Below, one piece after another: positions 1-15,100 of a DNA stretch of 64,000 nt (position 1 is the stretch's first letter; the number at the start of each line of letters is the position of its first letter). The position numbers and the translations under genes are program-made. The stretch comes from Sapria himalayana. Taxonomy: Eukaryota > Streptophyta > Magnoliopsida > Malpighiales > Rafflesiaceae. The notes under the pieces are model-generated. The model ran no database searches and had not been told where the DNA came from. It saw only the letters and a list, made by a program, of their open reading frames with translations. The stretch spans positions 22,579 through 86,578 of the forward strand of contig JAREIK010000810.1 of assembly GCA_029783825.1 (NCBI GenBank), in the 5' to 3' direction.

Positions 1-714
1 AAATATATACACAATACACAGATAGAAAGATAGTCACATGAAACATAGACATATAGACAAGTAGATAGATAAAAAGATAAATGGTTACATAGAAATACAG
101 ATACAGAGATAAATATATATAAATATATAAAGATAGACTGATAGAGAAATAGATAAATAAACATATAGACAGATAAAGAGATCTAAAGATAGATAGAAAA
201 ATAAACATATATACAGAAAGACATATAGACAAATAGATAGATAGATAGATAGTCAGATAGACATATACACAAATAGACATATAGAAATATTGTCAGATAG
301 ATAGATAAATAGATAGATAAACATGTTGATAGATAATTATATAAACTTATTAAAAGATAGAAAGATATACAGATAAATCATATGGATAGATAAACAGATA
401 TACACATATACATATAGACAGATGGAATGATAGATAGATAGACAGACAGATAGACAATTAGACATATAGACAGGTAGATAGATAGATGGAAAGACATATA
501 TCTTAGAGTAGATAGATAGATAAACAAAAGATAGATAGACAAAGATAAATAGATAGAGAGATTCTCTGATAACATAAGTATAGATAGATAGACCTGATAT
601 ATAGTAGTAAAATAGATAGATAGACATATAGATATATAGGGAAATAGATCTATAGCATCTATAGATAGACTAGAATAAATTAGATGATGATCGATTAAAA
701 GATTGATCGATTGG

Positions 715-745
<31 letters not shown>

Positions 746-2707
746 ATATACTGATTGATAGATAGACATATATCCTGATAGCAATATAGCCAATAGGTAG
801 ATAGACAGATCAGACTAATACACAGATAGATAGATTAGATAGATTAGATAACCATATAGATCGGTAGGTAGATTAATTAGATAGAAAGATAAGATAGATA
901 GATAGATCAATCGATAGAGAGATAGATATATAGATAAATGACTCCCACATAGATAGATAGATTGAAAGAAAGATAGATAGATAGGTGGACAAACATACAA
1001 CAAGCAACAAAAGACAGAAAGAAAGACAGATAGAGAGACTAGATAGGAAATAGACAAACAGACACATAGACACATAGACACACATAAACTATAGACAATC
1101 ACATAGACACACAGATAGATAAAAAAGTAAACATACAAACACAAATATATAGAAAGATGGATAGAAAGATAGATAGAAAGATAAGATAGATAGATAAAAG
1201 ATGGATTGATAGATAGGCAGATAGAGGATAGATGTAGAGAGATAGACATCTAGAAAGATAGATATATAAACAAGTAAATAGATAAAGAGATAAAGTAATA
1301 AACGAATTGATATATTGATATAAAGACCATATAGACAAATAGATAGATAGATAGATAGATAGATAGTAAGATAAATAGATAAATAGATAAACAAATAGAT
1401 AGATTGTTAGATAGACAGATAAATAGATAGACATATAGACATATATAGATAGATAAAAATATAGATAGATTAACAGATAGACAGACAGACAAAAAACATA
1501 TTGATAGATAGTTAGACATATATTTTGATTCATAGATATATAGACCATAGATAGATAGGCAGATATACAAATAGGCAGATAGACAGACAGACAGATAGAT
1601 ATAGATAGATAGATATATATATATATATATATAAAGATAGATAGATAGATATATAGACAAACAGACTAATAGACAAACAAAGAAATAGATAGACACACAT
1701 ACAAACATAGGACAGATAGACAGATAGATAGTTAGATAGAAAGATAGATAAATAAACAAACAAAGAGACAAACAGACAAAAAGATAAACTAATAGACAGC
1801 CATACAAGTAGATAGATAAAGAGATACTTCAAAAAATAGATAGACAAATATAGTGATATATATATAAACCAAATAGATATATATAGATGTAGGAAGATAT
1901 ATAAATAGACAAATAGATAGATAGAAAGATAGAAAAATAGATAAATATATAGATAACTGTAGATGAATAGACAGAATGACAGATAGACATAAAGATAGAT
2001 AGAAAGATAGATAGATAGTTAAACATATACACGAATAGTAATATAAATAGATAAACAAATAGATAAAGAAATAAAGATAAAGATAAACAAATAGATAAAT
2101 AGTTAAACATAAATATAGTCACATTAATGGATAGACAGAAGACAAGTAGATAGATAAAGAAATAAACTGATAAACAAATAGATAGATATAGAGTTAGACA
2201 GATAGACCATATAAATAGATAGACATATATACAAATAGATAGATAGACTTATTGATAGATAGACAGATAGAAAGATAGACAGATACACAGATAGAAAGAT
2301 AGACAGATACACAGATAGACATATATGTAGATAAATAGATAGTCAAATAGAAAGATAGACAAATAGATAGATAGAAAGATTGACATATATATAGAAAGAC
2401 ATATACACAAATAGAGATTAGACAAATAGATAGATAGAAAGATATTTAGTCAAATAGATAGATATATAGATTGACACAATGACATATATACAAATTGGTA
2501 GATACAACGACAGATAGATTATTAGATAAATAGATATATAAGTAGATAGATAAATAAATAAATGACTAAAAAAGATAGATAGAGAGAGACAGATAGACCA
2601 TATTAATAGATAGATAGATAGATAGTCAAATAGACTGATAGATAGATAGACCGATGTACAGATTGATAGATAGATAGATGTATAGATAGATAGATAGAGA
2701 AATAGAT

Positions 2708-2748
<41 letters not shown>

Positions 2749-4194
2749 TATTGATAGATAGATAGATAGATAGATATGCAGATAGATAGAGAGACAGTTA
2801 AATAGATAGAAAAATAGATAGATAGACAGATAGATAAACATATAGATAAATACAGAGATAGATAGATGGATAGACAGATAGAGATATAGACAATAGACAT
2901 ATAGATAAATAGACAGATAGACAAATATGCACATAGATAGATAGCAAGATAAAAAGATAAATAGATAGAAAGATAGACATATAGTTAGATAGACACGTAG
3001 ACACATTCACAGACTTTTAGATAGACAGATTGACAGATAGACTGATAAAGAGATAGACAGATAGATAGATAGAATGCTAGACATTTAGACAGATAGACAG
3101 ATTGACTAAATGACATATAGATATATAGAATGATAGATAGAAAGACAAATTGATAGATAGACAGATAGAGAGATAGACACAAAATTAGATAGGCAGATAG
3201 CCAGTTTCATAGTTAGACATATAAATCGATCGAAATTAGTTAGATAGATAGAGAAATAGAAAGATAGGCAGATTGATAGATTGATAGATTGACAGATAGA
3301 CATATTAAAATATAGACTGATAGTTAGATAGATAGATAGTTAGATAGTTAGATAGATATAGATAGTTAGACAAATAAGTAGATAGCTAGATAGACTGATC
3401 GACAGATAGTTAAATAGATAGATAAATAAATTAAAAAAAGACAAATATACAAATAGATAGATAGCCATATAGACAGATAGATATATAGAAGGTAGTTATA
3501 CAGATAGACAGATAGTTAGATAGATAGATAGATAGATTAGATGATTGACAGATAGATAGACTAATAGACAGATCGATAGATAGGCAAACAAACACATTGA
3601 TAGATATATAAAAATAGATAGTTAGATAGATAAATGATAGATAGACAAATATATAGATAGACATATAGACACATAGATATATAGACAAATTTATAGATAG
3701 ACAGATAGATAGATAGACAGATATACAGATAGACATATAGACAACTAGGTAGATAGACAGATAGATGGATAAATAGATAGACAAGTAGATAAATAGATAG
3801 ATAAATGGACAGATAGATAGATATGTAAATAGATAGACACATAGACAGACATATAGATAGATAAAATATAGATAGATAGATAGTCATATTGTCAGATAGA
3901 CATATAGAGATAAAGATAGATAGATATATACAAATAGACAGGTAGACACATAGATATATATATATAGATAGATAAAATATGCATAGATAGACAAATAAGC
4001 TGATAAATCTATTTACAGATTGAGAAATAGATAGTGTAGATAGAAAGATAGTTACGGAGATAAATAGATAGATAAATTCATAGCTAGAAAGCCTGATAGG
4101 CAAATAGACACATAAATAGATATATAGATATATATACAGATAAAAAGCCAGATAAGTAGAATGATATATAGATAGATAATTAGATAAGATAGAT

Positions 4195-4196
<2 letters not shown>

Positions 4197-4247
<51 letters not shown>
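4197..4247. repeat. (AT)n microsatellite
   Basis: This is an uninterrupted alternating AT run of about 51 bp inside the GATA array. It is flanked by TAGATAGAT on the left and by TAGCTAGCTAGATA on the right. Confidence 0.95.
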
Positions 4248-4248
<1 letters not shown>

Positions 4249-4854
4249 CTAGCTAGATAAATAGATAGATAGATATAGAGATTTATTTATAGACAAATAG
4301 ACATACAAATAGTTAGAAAGATACATAGACACATAGGTACACAAACAAAGAGCCAAACAGACATATAAATACAAATACAATGACAGACAGGCAAATAGAT
4401 AGATAGATAGATACACTAATAGATACATATACAGATATAAAAATATTTAGATAGACAGATAGATATATAAACTGATTGATAAATAGATGGACATATAAAT
4501 AGATAATTAGATATATAGATAGATATACAGATACACATATAAATAGATAGACAGATTGTCATATTGATAGATTGACAGAAAGACATATTGAAATATAGAC
4601 AGATAGATAGATAGATAGACATATCGACAATTTCATAGATTGACAAATAGATAGATAGATAGAATAATATATAATCTGATAGACAGATAGATAGATAAGT
4701 ATTTAGCCAGATATACAAATATACAAATAGACAGATTGTCAGATAGAGAGATAGGCATATTGACATATAGACTAACAGATTGATAGACACACATACACAA
4801 AGACAGAGAGACACATAGATATATAGACAGTCAGACAGACACACACATAGACAG

Positions 4855-4858
<4 letters not shown>

Positions 4859-4891
<33 letters not shown>

Positions 4892-4944
4892 AGATAGAAA
4901 GTCAGAAAGTTAGACACATAGACAAACACACACACACACACACA
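4859..4944. repeat. Paired (AC)n microsatellites
   Basis: Two perfect AC runs, 4859-4889 and 4926-4944, are separated by a short GATA-like spacer. The neighbourhood is enriched in ACAC units, as if the tetranucleotide were drifting to a dinucleotide. Confidence 0.9.
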
Positions 4945-5644
4945 TAGACAGACACACAGATAAACAGACAGACACATAAATAGACACATAGACAAACAAA
5001 CATATAGATAGATAGATAGGCAGATAGAGTATAAACGTAGAATGAAAGACATTTAGAAAGAAAGAAAGATAAGATAGATAGATAGATAGACAAATATACA
5101 AATAGATATCTAGACATATATACTAGTAGATAGATAAAAAGATAAATCGATAAACAAAAGATAGATAGAGAGATAGACAGATAGACAGATAGAAAGATAA
5201 ACAAATTGACAAAAAGAACATATAGACAAATATATATATTTATATAAACACATAGATAGATAAATAGATAGATAGATAGATAAAAAGATAGACAGATAGA
5301 TAAAAAGACAAATAGATAGATAAATAGATAGATAAATAGATAGATAGACCGACAGATAAACAGATGAACAGATTGATAGGTAGACAGATAGATAGACTTA
5401 TAAAAAGATCAACATATAGATAGATAGACAGATAAACAAATATACATATAGATAGATAAAAAAATAGAAAAATATACAGATAGAAAAATAGATAGATTGA
5501 GTGATAGACAGACAGACAGATATTTAGATGGATAGATAGACTGATAAATTAATAGACACATGGATAGATAGATAGATAGATAGATAGAAAACAAATAAAC
5601 ATATAGATAGATAGACAGATAGATAGATAGAAAGAAAGGTAGAT

Positions 5645-5646
<2 letters not shown>

Positions 5647-5695
<49 letters not shown>
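5647..5695. repeat. (AT)n microsatellite
   Basis: A perfect AT run of about 49 bp lies inside the GATA array. A small second AT stretch follows near 5746-5757. Confidence 0.95.
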
Positions 5696-5699
<4 letters not shown>

Positions 5700-6899
5700 T
5701 AGATATATATAGATAGATATATAGATAGATAGAAAGGTAGATAGATATATATATATAGATAGATAGATAGATAGAATAAACATAGATTGACAAATAGATA
5801 GATAAATTTATTTACAGATAGATAGATAGACAGATCAGATAGAGAGAGATAGATAAATAGATAGATAAATAAATAGCTAGATAGCCAGATAGAAAAATAG
5901 ACACATAGATAGATATATAGACAGATAGATAGATATCCAGATTTGTAGATTATTAGATAGATAAATAGTTAGACAAGTTAGATAGATAGATAGATATATC
6001 GATAGATAGATAGCTAGATAGATAGATAGATAAATAGATAGATAAATATCTAGATAGATAGATATATTGATTAATTTATAGACAAATAGACATGCAAATA
6101 GACAGAAAAATAGATAGACACATAAGTACACAAACAAAGAGACAAATATATATACATACATACAAACACACAGACAGACAGAAAGAAAGAAAGATAGATA
6201 AATAGATAGACACACAAATAGACAGACAGACATACATACAAACAAATAGATAGAAACACATACACAAAGACACACATACAGATAGATAGACAGACTCATA
6301 GATAGACAGACATAATGATAGATAGATAGATTAATAAACAAATAAACAAGTAGATAGACACTACAAAAAAATGTCAATTTAGCTAGAGATATTTAGTTAG
6401 GGATAAAATCCTTAGCTAATTAGCAATGAATTATCTATGGAATAACAAGAGATTTTTGATTTTACATAAAATTAAAATTTTTCCATGGATTAGTGACGGA
6501 AATATTTGATTGAAAATATTTTGTCGCTAATATTTTCATAAATTTCCATGCAAAGAAAAGCGGGGAATTTTGTGACTGATTAAGCGATGGATTAGCGACA
6601 AAAATGTTAGATTGGTAATATTATGTCGCTAATATTTTTGAAAATTCCACACAAAGAAAAGTAAGCAATTTTACGATAGAATAACCCTAGCTAATTAGAT
6701 TGAGACAAAATCCGTCTCTAAATAATTATCTAAAATTATTTTTAATATTTTATATTTTATTGCAAGCGATTATTCCTTAAACATTGTTTTTCACAAAATA
6801 TATTCATTTAGCTAGGGATTTTTCCCTAGCTATTTGGGCTGGGGATAATTTTCATCACTAATCTTTAATGATATAATTTTTTATATTATTTGTTTTAAT

Positions 6900-7960
6900 A
6901 TTTTATTTATTTTGTATATTAATGGTACGTATGCCATAGTCTTTATATGAGCGATCCTTGAAAGACACATTCTACTCGTATAATTATAAAAATAGGTTAT
7001 TATAAATAAATAATTTCAAAAATATATAAATATGAATAAAAATTTATATTAATAAATACTAAAATAAATATTTTTATGATTATGAAATATTTAAAAATTT
7101 ATACAAAATATTTTTCTGAAATATTTAATTATGATATTTAAATATTTGTATTAAAAATAGTAAATAATTAATTATATTATTATAATATTTTTAAAGATAT
7201 TTTAATTAATATATGAACTTACATAAAATTACTACTAATAAAATGCTAAAATAAATAATTATATGATGAAATAAAAAAATTTTTGAAAATATCTGAATTA
7301 ATGAATAAACATGTAAATTTTTATATTATTTTAAGTAAACAAACTATTTTATGCTTATAGGAATCTTTTATAAAAATAATTTCTAAAAAATTAAAAAATT
7401 TTGAATTATAAAAAAAATTCAATTTTTTCATATTTTCTAAATGAAAATAAATTGATATTTAATGATTTATATATAAATATTTAAATATGTAAATAAGTAA
7501 ATATCTAAATATCTAAATATCTAAATATGTAAATACATAAATATGTGAATATTTAAATATGTAAATTTGTAAATATGTCTATATGTATATATGTAAAATG
7601 TAAAATGTAAAATGTAAAATGTAAAAATGTATATATGTAAAAAGGTAAATAAGTAAAAATATAAATATGTAAATATTTAAATATATAAAAATGTAAAAAT
7701 GTAAATATGTAAATATGTAAAATGTAAATATGTAAATATGTAAATATGTAAATATGTGAATATATGTACATATTTAATATATGTGTGTCTGTGTGTATAC
7801 ATATTTATATATATATATAAACATATAAATTTCAAAATATATTAATATATAAATATATAAATACAAAAATATATAAATACACATTTAGCTAAATGCAAAA
7901 ATACATAAATACATAAATAGGTAAATATATAATCTTTGATATAAATTTTGAAATAGATTC
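6900..7960. other. AT-rich interior of element A with AAATATGT minisatellite
   Basis: No coding signal is seen here. From about 7440 to 7930 the sequence is a loose tandem of AAATATGT, AAAATGT and AAATACAT units, densest at 7550-7760. The rest is A/T-rich filler typical of decayed CACTA interiors. Confidence 0.7.
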
Positions 7961-8072
7961 GAAACATAATAGAAAATATGATATAAAATTAATAATGGTA
8001 TAAATTCAATACTTTCACAAGTGCACCCCGTTCCTATATTGGGTGAAATACATTAAAAAATGAAAATCCAAT

Positions 8073-8250
8073 GTTTGCACCCCCCCCTCCCCGTCGAGAG
8101 CATCCATTCGATAATAGTAATGGTGTAGGGCGAATTCACCATCCACCATCATTCACCGCCATCATCGTTCATCACCATTTTTGTCATTGGCATCCTCAAT
8201 CATCGTCTACCAATATTGTCCATCATCTTCATCTGTCATCATCGTGAAGA
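8073..8250. repeat. C-rich run and degenerate CAT/CAC triplet tract
   Basis: A cytosine-rich run near 8078-8092 is followed by about 130 bp of ATC, ACC and CAT triplets (8110-8250). It sits on the 5' side of the terminal exon of element A. Elements B and D have a different triplet tract, (RGY)n, in the comparable position. Confidence 0.6.
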
Positions 8251-8544
8251 GTATAAACTCCTAGGTTGGTTTATATTTCTTATCTTCCAACTGTATATTT
8301 CTCAATTTAGATATCCAGCTTGTTTTGTGTAAAGTTATAAAAATTATAATGGAAAATATGAAATAAAATTTATAATGGTATATATTCAATCCTTTTACCT
8401 GAGCATCATTTTATCTACAATACCTCAAAGCATCATTTTACCTGAGCTTTTCTAAGCTTTACTACATTATAGTATATATGTACATATATACTGTAGTATA
8501 ATATATTTATCTAAACATAACTTTATTTATTTTTTATGATTTGA

Positions 8545-8763
8545 TTGACTGGTTTAAATTTCGTACAGACATGGTACCGAAATGTTCCCCATATGAAGCT
8601 TTTAGAAGTGAAGGGATTTTTTACTAGACATGATGCACCGCGACTAGGACAGCTTTGTTGCAATATAAAGTTGGTGACCGAAGAGGCTGGTGGAGTGGAA
8701 ACAAGATTAATTTCATGGATTGATTATACTTTATGCACTGTAGTTAGATATATTGATAAATAA
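8545..8763 (+). pseudogene. Last exon of the CACTA family's second gene (open, 72 codons)
   Basis: The reading frame ends with a TAA directly after an Arg-Tyr-Ile-Asp-Lys tail. Homologous blocks are visible at 18400-18605, 19610-19815, 32160-32290 (minus), 46440-46520 and 55860-56000 (minus). All share the words TATACTTTATGCAC and AGATACATTGATGAATAAG, so this is a family feature. The exon probably starts at 8570 after the acceptor TTTCGTACAG, and the upstream ATG at 8545 then lies in the intron. This is the only copy that is open throughout; the others carry stops or small indels. No known domain was recognised. With no upstream exons left in element A it should not give a working protein. 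Confidence 0.5.
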
Positions 8764-8924
8764 GATGTAATAAATTTTTGTTATGTTTTTATTTTAACTA
8801 TGTAAAATATTGTATCAGAATAATTTATTAACTTATTTTAATTTTTGTTAATTATAAATTATCATTTATAGTTTATGTTTTTATTAAATTTTATGTAAAA
8901 ATAAAAAATGTGAAAATAATTTTG

Positions 8925-9159
8925 GATAGATAGGAAAATTTTCCTCGCTATTTTAGTTAGGAAATTTTTTCACGCTAATTTAACAATGGAATTTTTTCTA
9001 TATTATTTTGCTAGGGAATATATTTACTCATTAATTTTTGTGATAAACACTTTAGATTGGGAAAGATTTTTTCATTAATCCAACGTTATATCCACTTTAG
9101 CGACGGAAAAACCATAGCTTGGGAATTTTCACTAGCTGTTTTGGATTTTTTTTGTAGTA
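8925..9159 (+). repeat. 3' subterminal region and TIR of element A
   Basis: Repeated subterminal words are TTAGTTAGGAAATTTTT, TTTGCTAGGGAATA, TTTAGCGACGGAAAAA and TAGCTTGGGAATTTT, ending in TTTTTTTTGTAGTA. The order is shared with the ends at 20411 and 50442, and in reverse complement with those at 31694, 52765 and 55183. In related CACTA elements such subterminal repeats bind the element's own DNA-binding protein; that role is inferred here. Confidence 0.75.
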
Positions 9160-9162
9160 AGA

Positions 9163-12100
9163 TAGATAGATAGATAGACAGATATTTATGTAAATAGATA
9201 AATAGATAAACTGATAAATAGATAGATAGATAGATAGATCATAATAATAGATAGATAGAAAGACAATTAGATAGATAAATAGATAGACAAATAGACAAAT
9301 ATACAGATAGATAATTACAAAGATCGACATATAGACTGATATATAGATATACAGATAGATAGATAGATAGATAGATAGACAGATAGATAGATAGATAGAC
9401 AAATAGACAAATAGATAAATAGACAGATAGACATATAGACAGATAGACATATAGACATATAGATAGATATAAAGATAAACAGATAGGCAGGTAGAAAGAT
9501 AGACAGATAGACAAATAGACAGATAGACAGAAAGATAGATAAGCATATAGACAGAAAGACAAATAGATAGATAGAGAGATATATATATATATATATACAG
9601 ACAGATAGATAGATAGGCTGACAGATAGATAAACAAGCAGATATACATGCGGACACACAAACAAAAGATAGATAGAAAGACAGATAAACAAACAAACAAA
9701 AAGATAGATAGACAAACAGACAGAAAGACAGACATACAAATATACAAATTGACAGATAGATAGACAGATAGATATATAGCTAGATAAATGGATAGATATA
9801 TAGAAAGATATATAGATAGATAGGGAGACAGAGGATAGACACAAATAGATAGACATTTAGAAAGAGATAGATATACATATATACAAATCGATATATTTAA
9901 AGATAGTCAGATAAAGTGATAGTTAGATAGAAAAATAGACACAAAGATAGATAGATAGATAGATAGACAGATAGATAAATAGATAAATAGATAGACATAT
10001 AGACAAATAGATAGATATACACAAACATATACACAAATTGACAGATAGAAAGATAGTCACATATATAGATAGATAGATAAGTAGATAGATAAAAAAATAA
10101 ATTGATAAAAAGATATACATATAGAGAGATAGACATATAGATCATATAGATAGATAGATATACATATAGACAGATAGAAAGATAGGCATATAGAAAGATA
10201 TATAGATAGACAGATAGATAAATACATAGATAGATAGAAAAATAGATAGATAGACATATAGATAGATAGATAGACATATAGATATATAGACAAATAAATA
10301 GAAATACAGATAGACAAATAGACAAATATACTAATAGAAAAATAGACATATAGACAAATAGATAAATCGATTGATTGATTGAATAATTGTTAGGCAGATA
10401 GATATATAAATAGATAGATAAATAAATAGATGATAGACTTATACATAGATAAATATATAGATAGAAGACAGATAGACAAAAATAAATAGATAGACAGATT
10501 CTCAGTAGATAGATAAATAGATAGATAGATCGAAATTTACACAGATATAATGATTGATAGTTTGACAAAAAGGCATATATACATATAGACTAATAGATAG
10601 ATAGGCATAGATAGATAGATAGATAAACTGATAGACAGATAGATAGATAGATAGATAGATCTCAAGATAGACAGATAGATAGATTGGTTGATATCCATAT
10701 AAACATATAGATAGATGGAGAGATTGATAGATAAATAGATATAAAGATAGATAGATAGATAGATAGATAGAGAAATAGATAAACAGGTAGTCAGATAGAC
10801 AGACAGATAGAAATAAAGATTGATAGATAGACAGATTGATAAATTGATTGATTAACAGTTAGACATATAGACATATAAAAAAGTAAACAGATAGATAGAT
10901 AGACAAGTAGTTAAATAAACAGATAGATAGATAAACAGATATATAGATAGTCAGATAGATAAATAGACACATAGATATATAGTTATATAGATGGATAGAT
11001 AGACAGACAAATAAATATATAGATAGAAAAACATATAGATAGATAAATAGATAGACAATTAGACAGATAATCAAAAGACATATAGACAGATAGATAGATA
11101 GTTAGATAGAAAGATAGAAAAATAGACAAATAGGAAGTTAGAGAATTACATAACTATATAGATAGATAGATAGTTAATTTGACAGATAGAAAAATAGATA
11201 GATGGCAAGAAAGACAATTACACATATAAATCGATAGATAGATATACAGAAGACAATAAAATAGAAACTCAGATAGACAGATAGAGAGATAGATAGTCAG
11301 ATCGATAAAATATAGATATAGAGATATACTGATATTCAAATAGACAGATAGACAGATGGATAGATAGACAAATAGATGGCCAGACAGACAAACAGACAGA
11401 TAGATAAATAGACAGATAGACATATATATAGATAGACCATATAGATAGATAGATAGATAGACAGATAGTCATATAGATAGATAAATAGATAGAAAGATAG
11501 AAATATAGACAGATAAGCATATAGATAGATAGACAAATAGAGAGTTAGACATATAGAAAGATAGAAAGATAGATAGATATACTAATAGATAGATAGATAG
11601 ATAGAATAATAGATAGACAGATAAACAGATAGATATATAGATAGAAAGACATATATATAGATATACAGATAGATAGATAGACAGACATATAGATAGAAAG
11701 ATAAATAGACATATAGACAGATAGACATATAGACAGATAGACATATAGACAGACAGATAGTTAGTTAGTTAGATAGAAATATAGAAAAATAGACAAATAG
11801 GAAGTTAGACAATTACACAACTATATAGATAGATAGTTAGTTAAATTGAAAGATAGAAAAATAGATAGATGGGAAGAAAGACAATTACACATATAAATCG
11901 ATAGATTGATTGATAGATATACAGAAGACAATAAAATATAAACTCACATAGACAGATATAAAGATAGATAGTCAGATTGATAGAAGATAGATATACAGAT
12001 ATACTAATATTCAAATAGACAGATAGACGGATGGATAGATAGAAAAATAGATAGCCAGACAAACAGACAGATAGACATATATATAGATAGACCATATAGA

Positions 12101-15100
12101 TAGATAGATAGACAGATAGTCATATAGATAGATATATAGATAGAAAGATAGAAATATAGAAATATAGACAGATAAGCATATAGATAGATAGACAAATAGA
12201 GAGTTAGACATATAGACAGATAGAAAGATAGACATATAGATATACTAATAGATAGATAGATAGATAGACAGATAGACAGATAGACAGATAGATATATAGA
12301 TAGAAAGACATATATCTAGATATACAGATAGATAGATAGACAAACATAGAGATAGAAAGAAAGATAGACATATAGACATATAGTAAGATAGATAGATAGA
12401 TAGACACATAGACATATAAATAGCCAGCCAGATAGATAGATAGATAAATATATAGAAGATAGATGAAGAGATAAACAAATAGACCAATAGACAGATAGAC
12501 AGATATATTGATAGATAGATATATAAATAGACATATATATAGATAGACCATATAGACAGATAGACATATAGATTGATAGACATATAGATAGATAAATATA
12601 TATACAGATAGATATATAGATAGACATATAGATAGATAGAAATATAGACCGATATATAGATAGATAGATATACAGATAGATAGACAAATAGACAGATATA
12701 TTTATCGATAGAAAGTCATATAGACATAGACTGATAGATAAAAAGATAGATTTCCAAAAAGACATATAAATAGATACACTAAATAAACAGATAGGCATAT
12801 AGGTAGATAGCTAGATTCATGGATAGACATATAGACAAATAGAAAAATAGAAAATAAACATATAGGCAGATAGATTGATACACAGATACATAGATAGACA
12901 CATAAAGAGATAGACGGATAAACAGATAGACATAGAGAAAAATAGATAAATTGATAGAAAGTCATTTAGACATAGACTGATAGATAAAAAGACAAATTGC
13001 CAAAAAGATAGATAAATAGATAGACTAATAAACAGATAGGCATTTAGGTAGATAACTAGATTTATAGATAGACATATAGACAGATATACAAATAGACATA
13101 TAGACATATAAAAAGATAGACTGATGAATAGATCATTAGTAGTAAGATAGACAGACTGATAGACAAATAGAATGATATACAGATAGTATGATTGGTAGAT
13201 AGCCAAATAGACATATAGATAAATAGAATGATAGACATTTAGTTAGATAGACAGATAGATAAATATATAAATAGATAGATAGACATATTAACATATAGAT
13301 AGATAGATTGATTGACAAATATACATATAGATAGATATACAGATGATAGATAGACATATAGACAGATAGAAAGATAGATATATAAAAAGATAGATAGATA
13401 GACAGATAGACAGATAAACATATAAATAGATAGATAGATAAATATATAGAAAGGAAGATCAATAGATAGACAAATAGACAGATAGACAGTTAGACGAAAG
13501 ATAGATAGACAAATATATAGATAGACAGATATACAGATAAACAGATATATTAATTGATAGAGAGACATAAAAATAGAGAGAGAGATAGGTAGACATATAG
13601 ATAGATATATAGACATATAGATAGATATATAGAAAGATAGATGATTAAACAGATAAACAAATAGACAGATAGATAAATAAATAGAGAAATAGAAAAATAG
13701 AAAAATTGACAGATAGACAGATAGATATACTTATATACAAATAAATTGATAGAAAGATAGTTAGATAGATAGAGAGACAAGTAGATAGATAAAAAGATAA
13801 ACCAATAAATATATAGTGAAATAGAGAGATAGAGAGATAGAGAGATAGACAGACAGTTAAATAAACAGATAGATTGAGAGAAAGATAGATAGATAGACAA
13901 AAAGTCAGATAGACAGATAGATTTAATGATAGATAGACCGATAGATAGATATATTAACAAATAGATTGATAGACATACAGATATACAAATAGCCACGTAT
14001 ATAGATAGACAAATAGAAGATTGATATAAATATAGTTTAACAATTAGATAAATAGACTGATAGAAAGATAGACAGATAGATAGGTAGACACATAGACAGA
14101 TAGATACATAGACAAAAGATATATAGATAGATAGACATATAGACAAAAGAGAGAGACAAAAATAAAGAGATAGACATATTGTCAGAAAGACTGATAAATA
14201 GATTAATAGATTAATAGAAAGACATAAAGACTTATAAACTAATAGACATATAGATAGATTAATAGATAGATGGATAGACTAATAGATATATACGCTGATA
14301 GACAAATAGATAGATTGAAAGATATATAAATAGATATATATATATATATATATTAATAGACAGATAAATAGATAGGTAGATATTTAAATAGACAGATAGA
14401 TAGAAAGATAGATAGATAGATAAACAGACAGACATATACATAGATAAACAGAAAGATAGTTATATGGACATATAGGCAGATAGATATATTGATAGATAGG
14501 CAGATAGACATATATACAGATAGATAGCTAGAAAAGTAGATATATAAAGAGATAAACTAATAAATAAAGGTACAAATAGAGCGATAAATAGATATACCAT
14601 ATAGATAGATAGACAAATAGACAAAAAACAGATAGAAAGATAGATAGACAAATAGAAAGATGGACAGATAGACTGATAGGAAGATATAGAGATTGAAAGA
14701 TAGCAAGATAGACTAATAGACAAATAGAGAGAATGTAGATAGACAGACAGACAGACATATACGTAGATAAACATATAGACAGATAGACATATAGATAGAT
14801 AGATAATCAGATAGAGAGATAGATAGATCGACAGCTTGACAGATAGGAAGAAATATTGATAAATAGATAGAAAGATAGATAGACAGACAGATAGATCTGA
14901 TAGATAGATAAATATTTGATAGCTATATAGATAAATGGATAGATAGATACATATAAATGTAGACAGATAGACAAACAGTGAGACAGACAGATGCACATAC
15001 AGACTAATAACAGTAGACAGACAGACAGACAAATAGACAGAAAGTAAAATAAACAAATAGACAAACAGAAAGATTTACAAATAGTTAGATATATATATAT

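Larger units (their letters stand above)
1..6358. repeat. Degenerate GATA/GACA satellite array, block 1 (GATA on + strand)
   Basis: The whole block is built of 4-bp units, mostly GATA with GACA, AATA, GATT, AAGA and CATA variants, so the + strand is purine-rich and almost free of C except in GACA or CATA units. The left edge is outside the window. The right edge is the CACTA terminus at 6359. Short perfect dinucleotide runs interrupt it: (AT)n at 4197-4247 and 5647-5695, and (AC)n at 4859-4889 and 4926-4944. From about 4780 to 5000 and 6070 to 6270 the unit drifts to ACACA/GACA. Minus-strand frames stay open because (CTAT)n reads Leu-Ser-Ile-Tyr without stops; these are not genes. Confidence 0.95.
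6359..9159 (+). mobile_element. CACTA element A, internally deleted, complete ends
   Basis: The left end reads CACTACAAAAAAATG at 6359. The right end reads TTTTTTTTGTAGTA and stops at 9159; the expected final G is an A. AGA is present on both outer sides (6356-6358 and 9160-9162), which fits the 3-bp target duplication of CACTA elements, although AGA is common in the host array. Subterminal stretches repeat TAGCTAGGGA-like and TTAGCGACGG-like words (6370-6860 and 8925-9140). The interior is about 1.6 kb of AT-rich sequence plus one terminal exon. No transposase domain remains, so the copy is non-autonomous. It is inserted in the GATA array, which continues on both sides in the same polarity. 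Confidence 0.85.

Noticed and set aside
4855..5000. CRISPR-like spaced repeats
   Set aside because: Spacing is irregular and the units are dinucleotide and tetranucleotide microsatellites.
337..6377. Many long minus-strand frames rich in Leu, Ser, Ile, Tyr and Cys in satellite block 1, and likewise in blocks 2 and 4
   Set aside because: (CTAT)n has no stop codon in any frame, so every frame stays open. The proteins are pure tetrapeptide repeats with no other signal.
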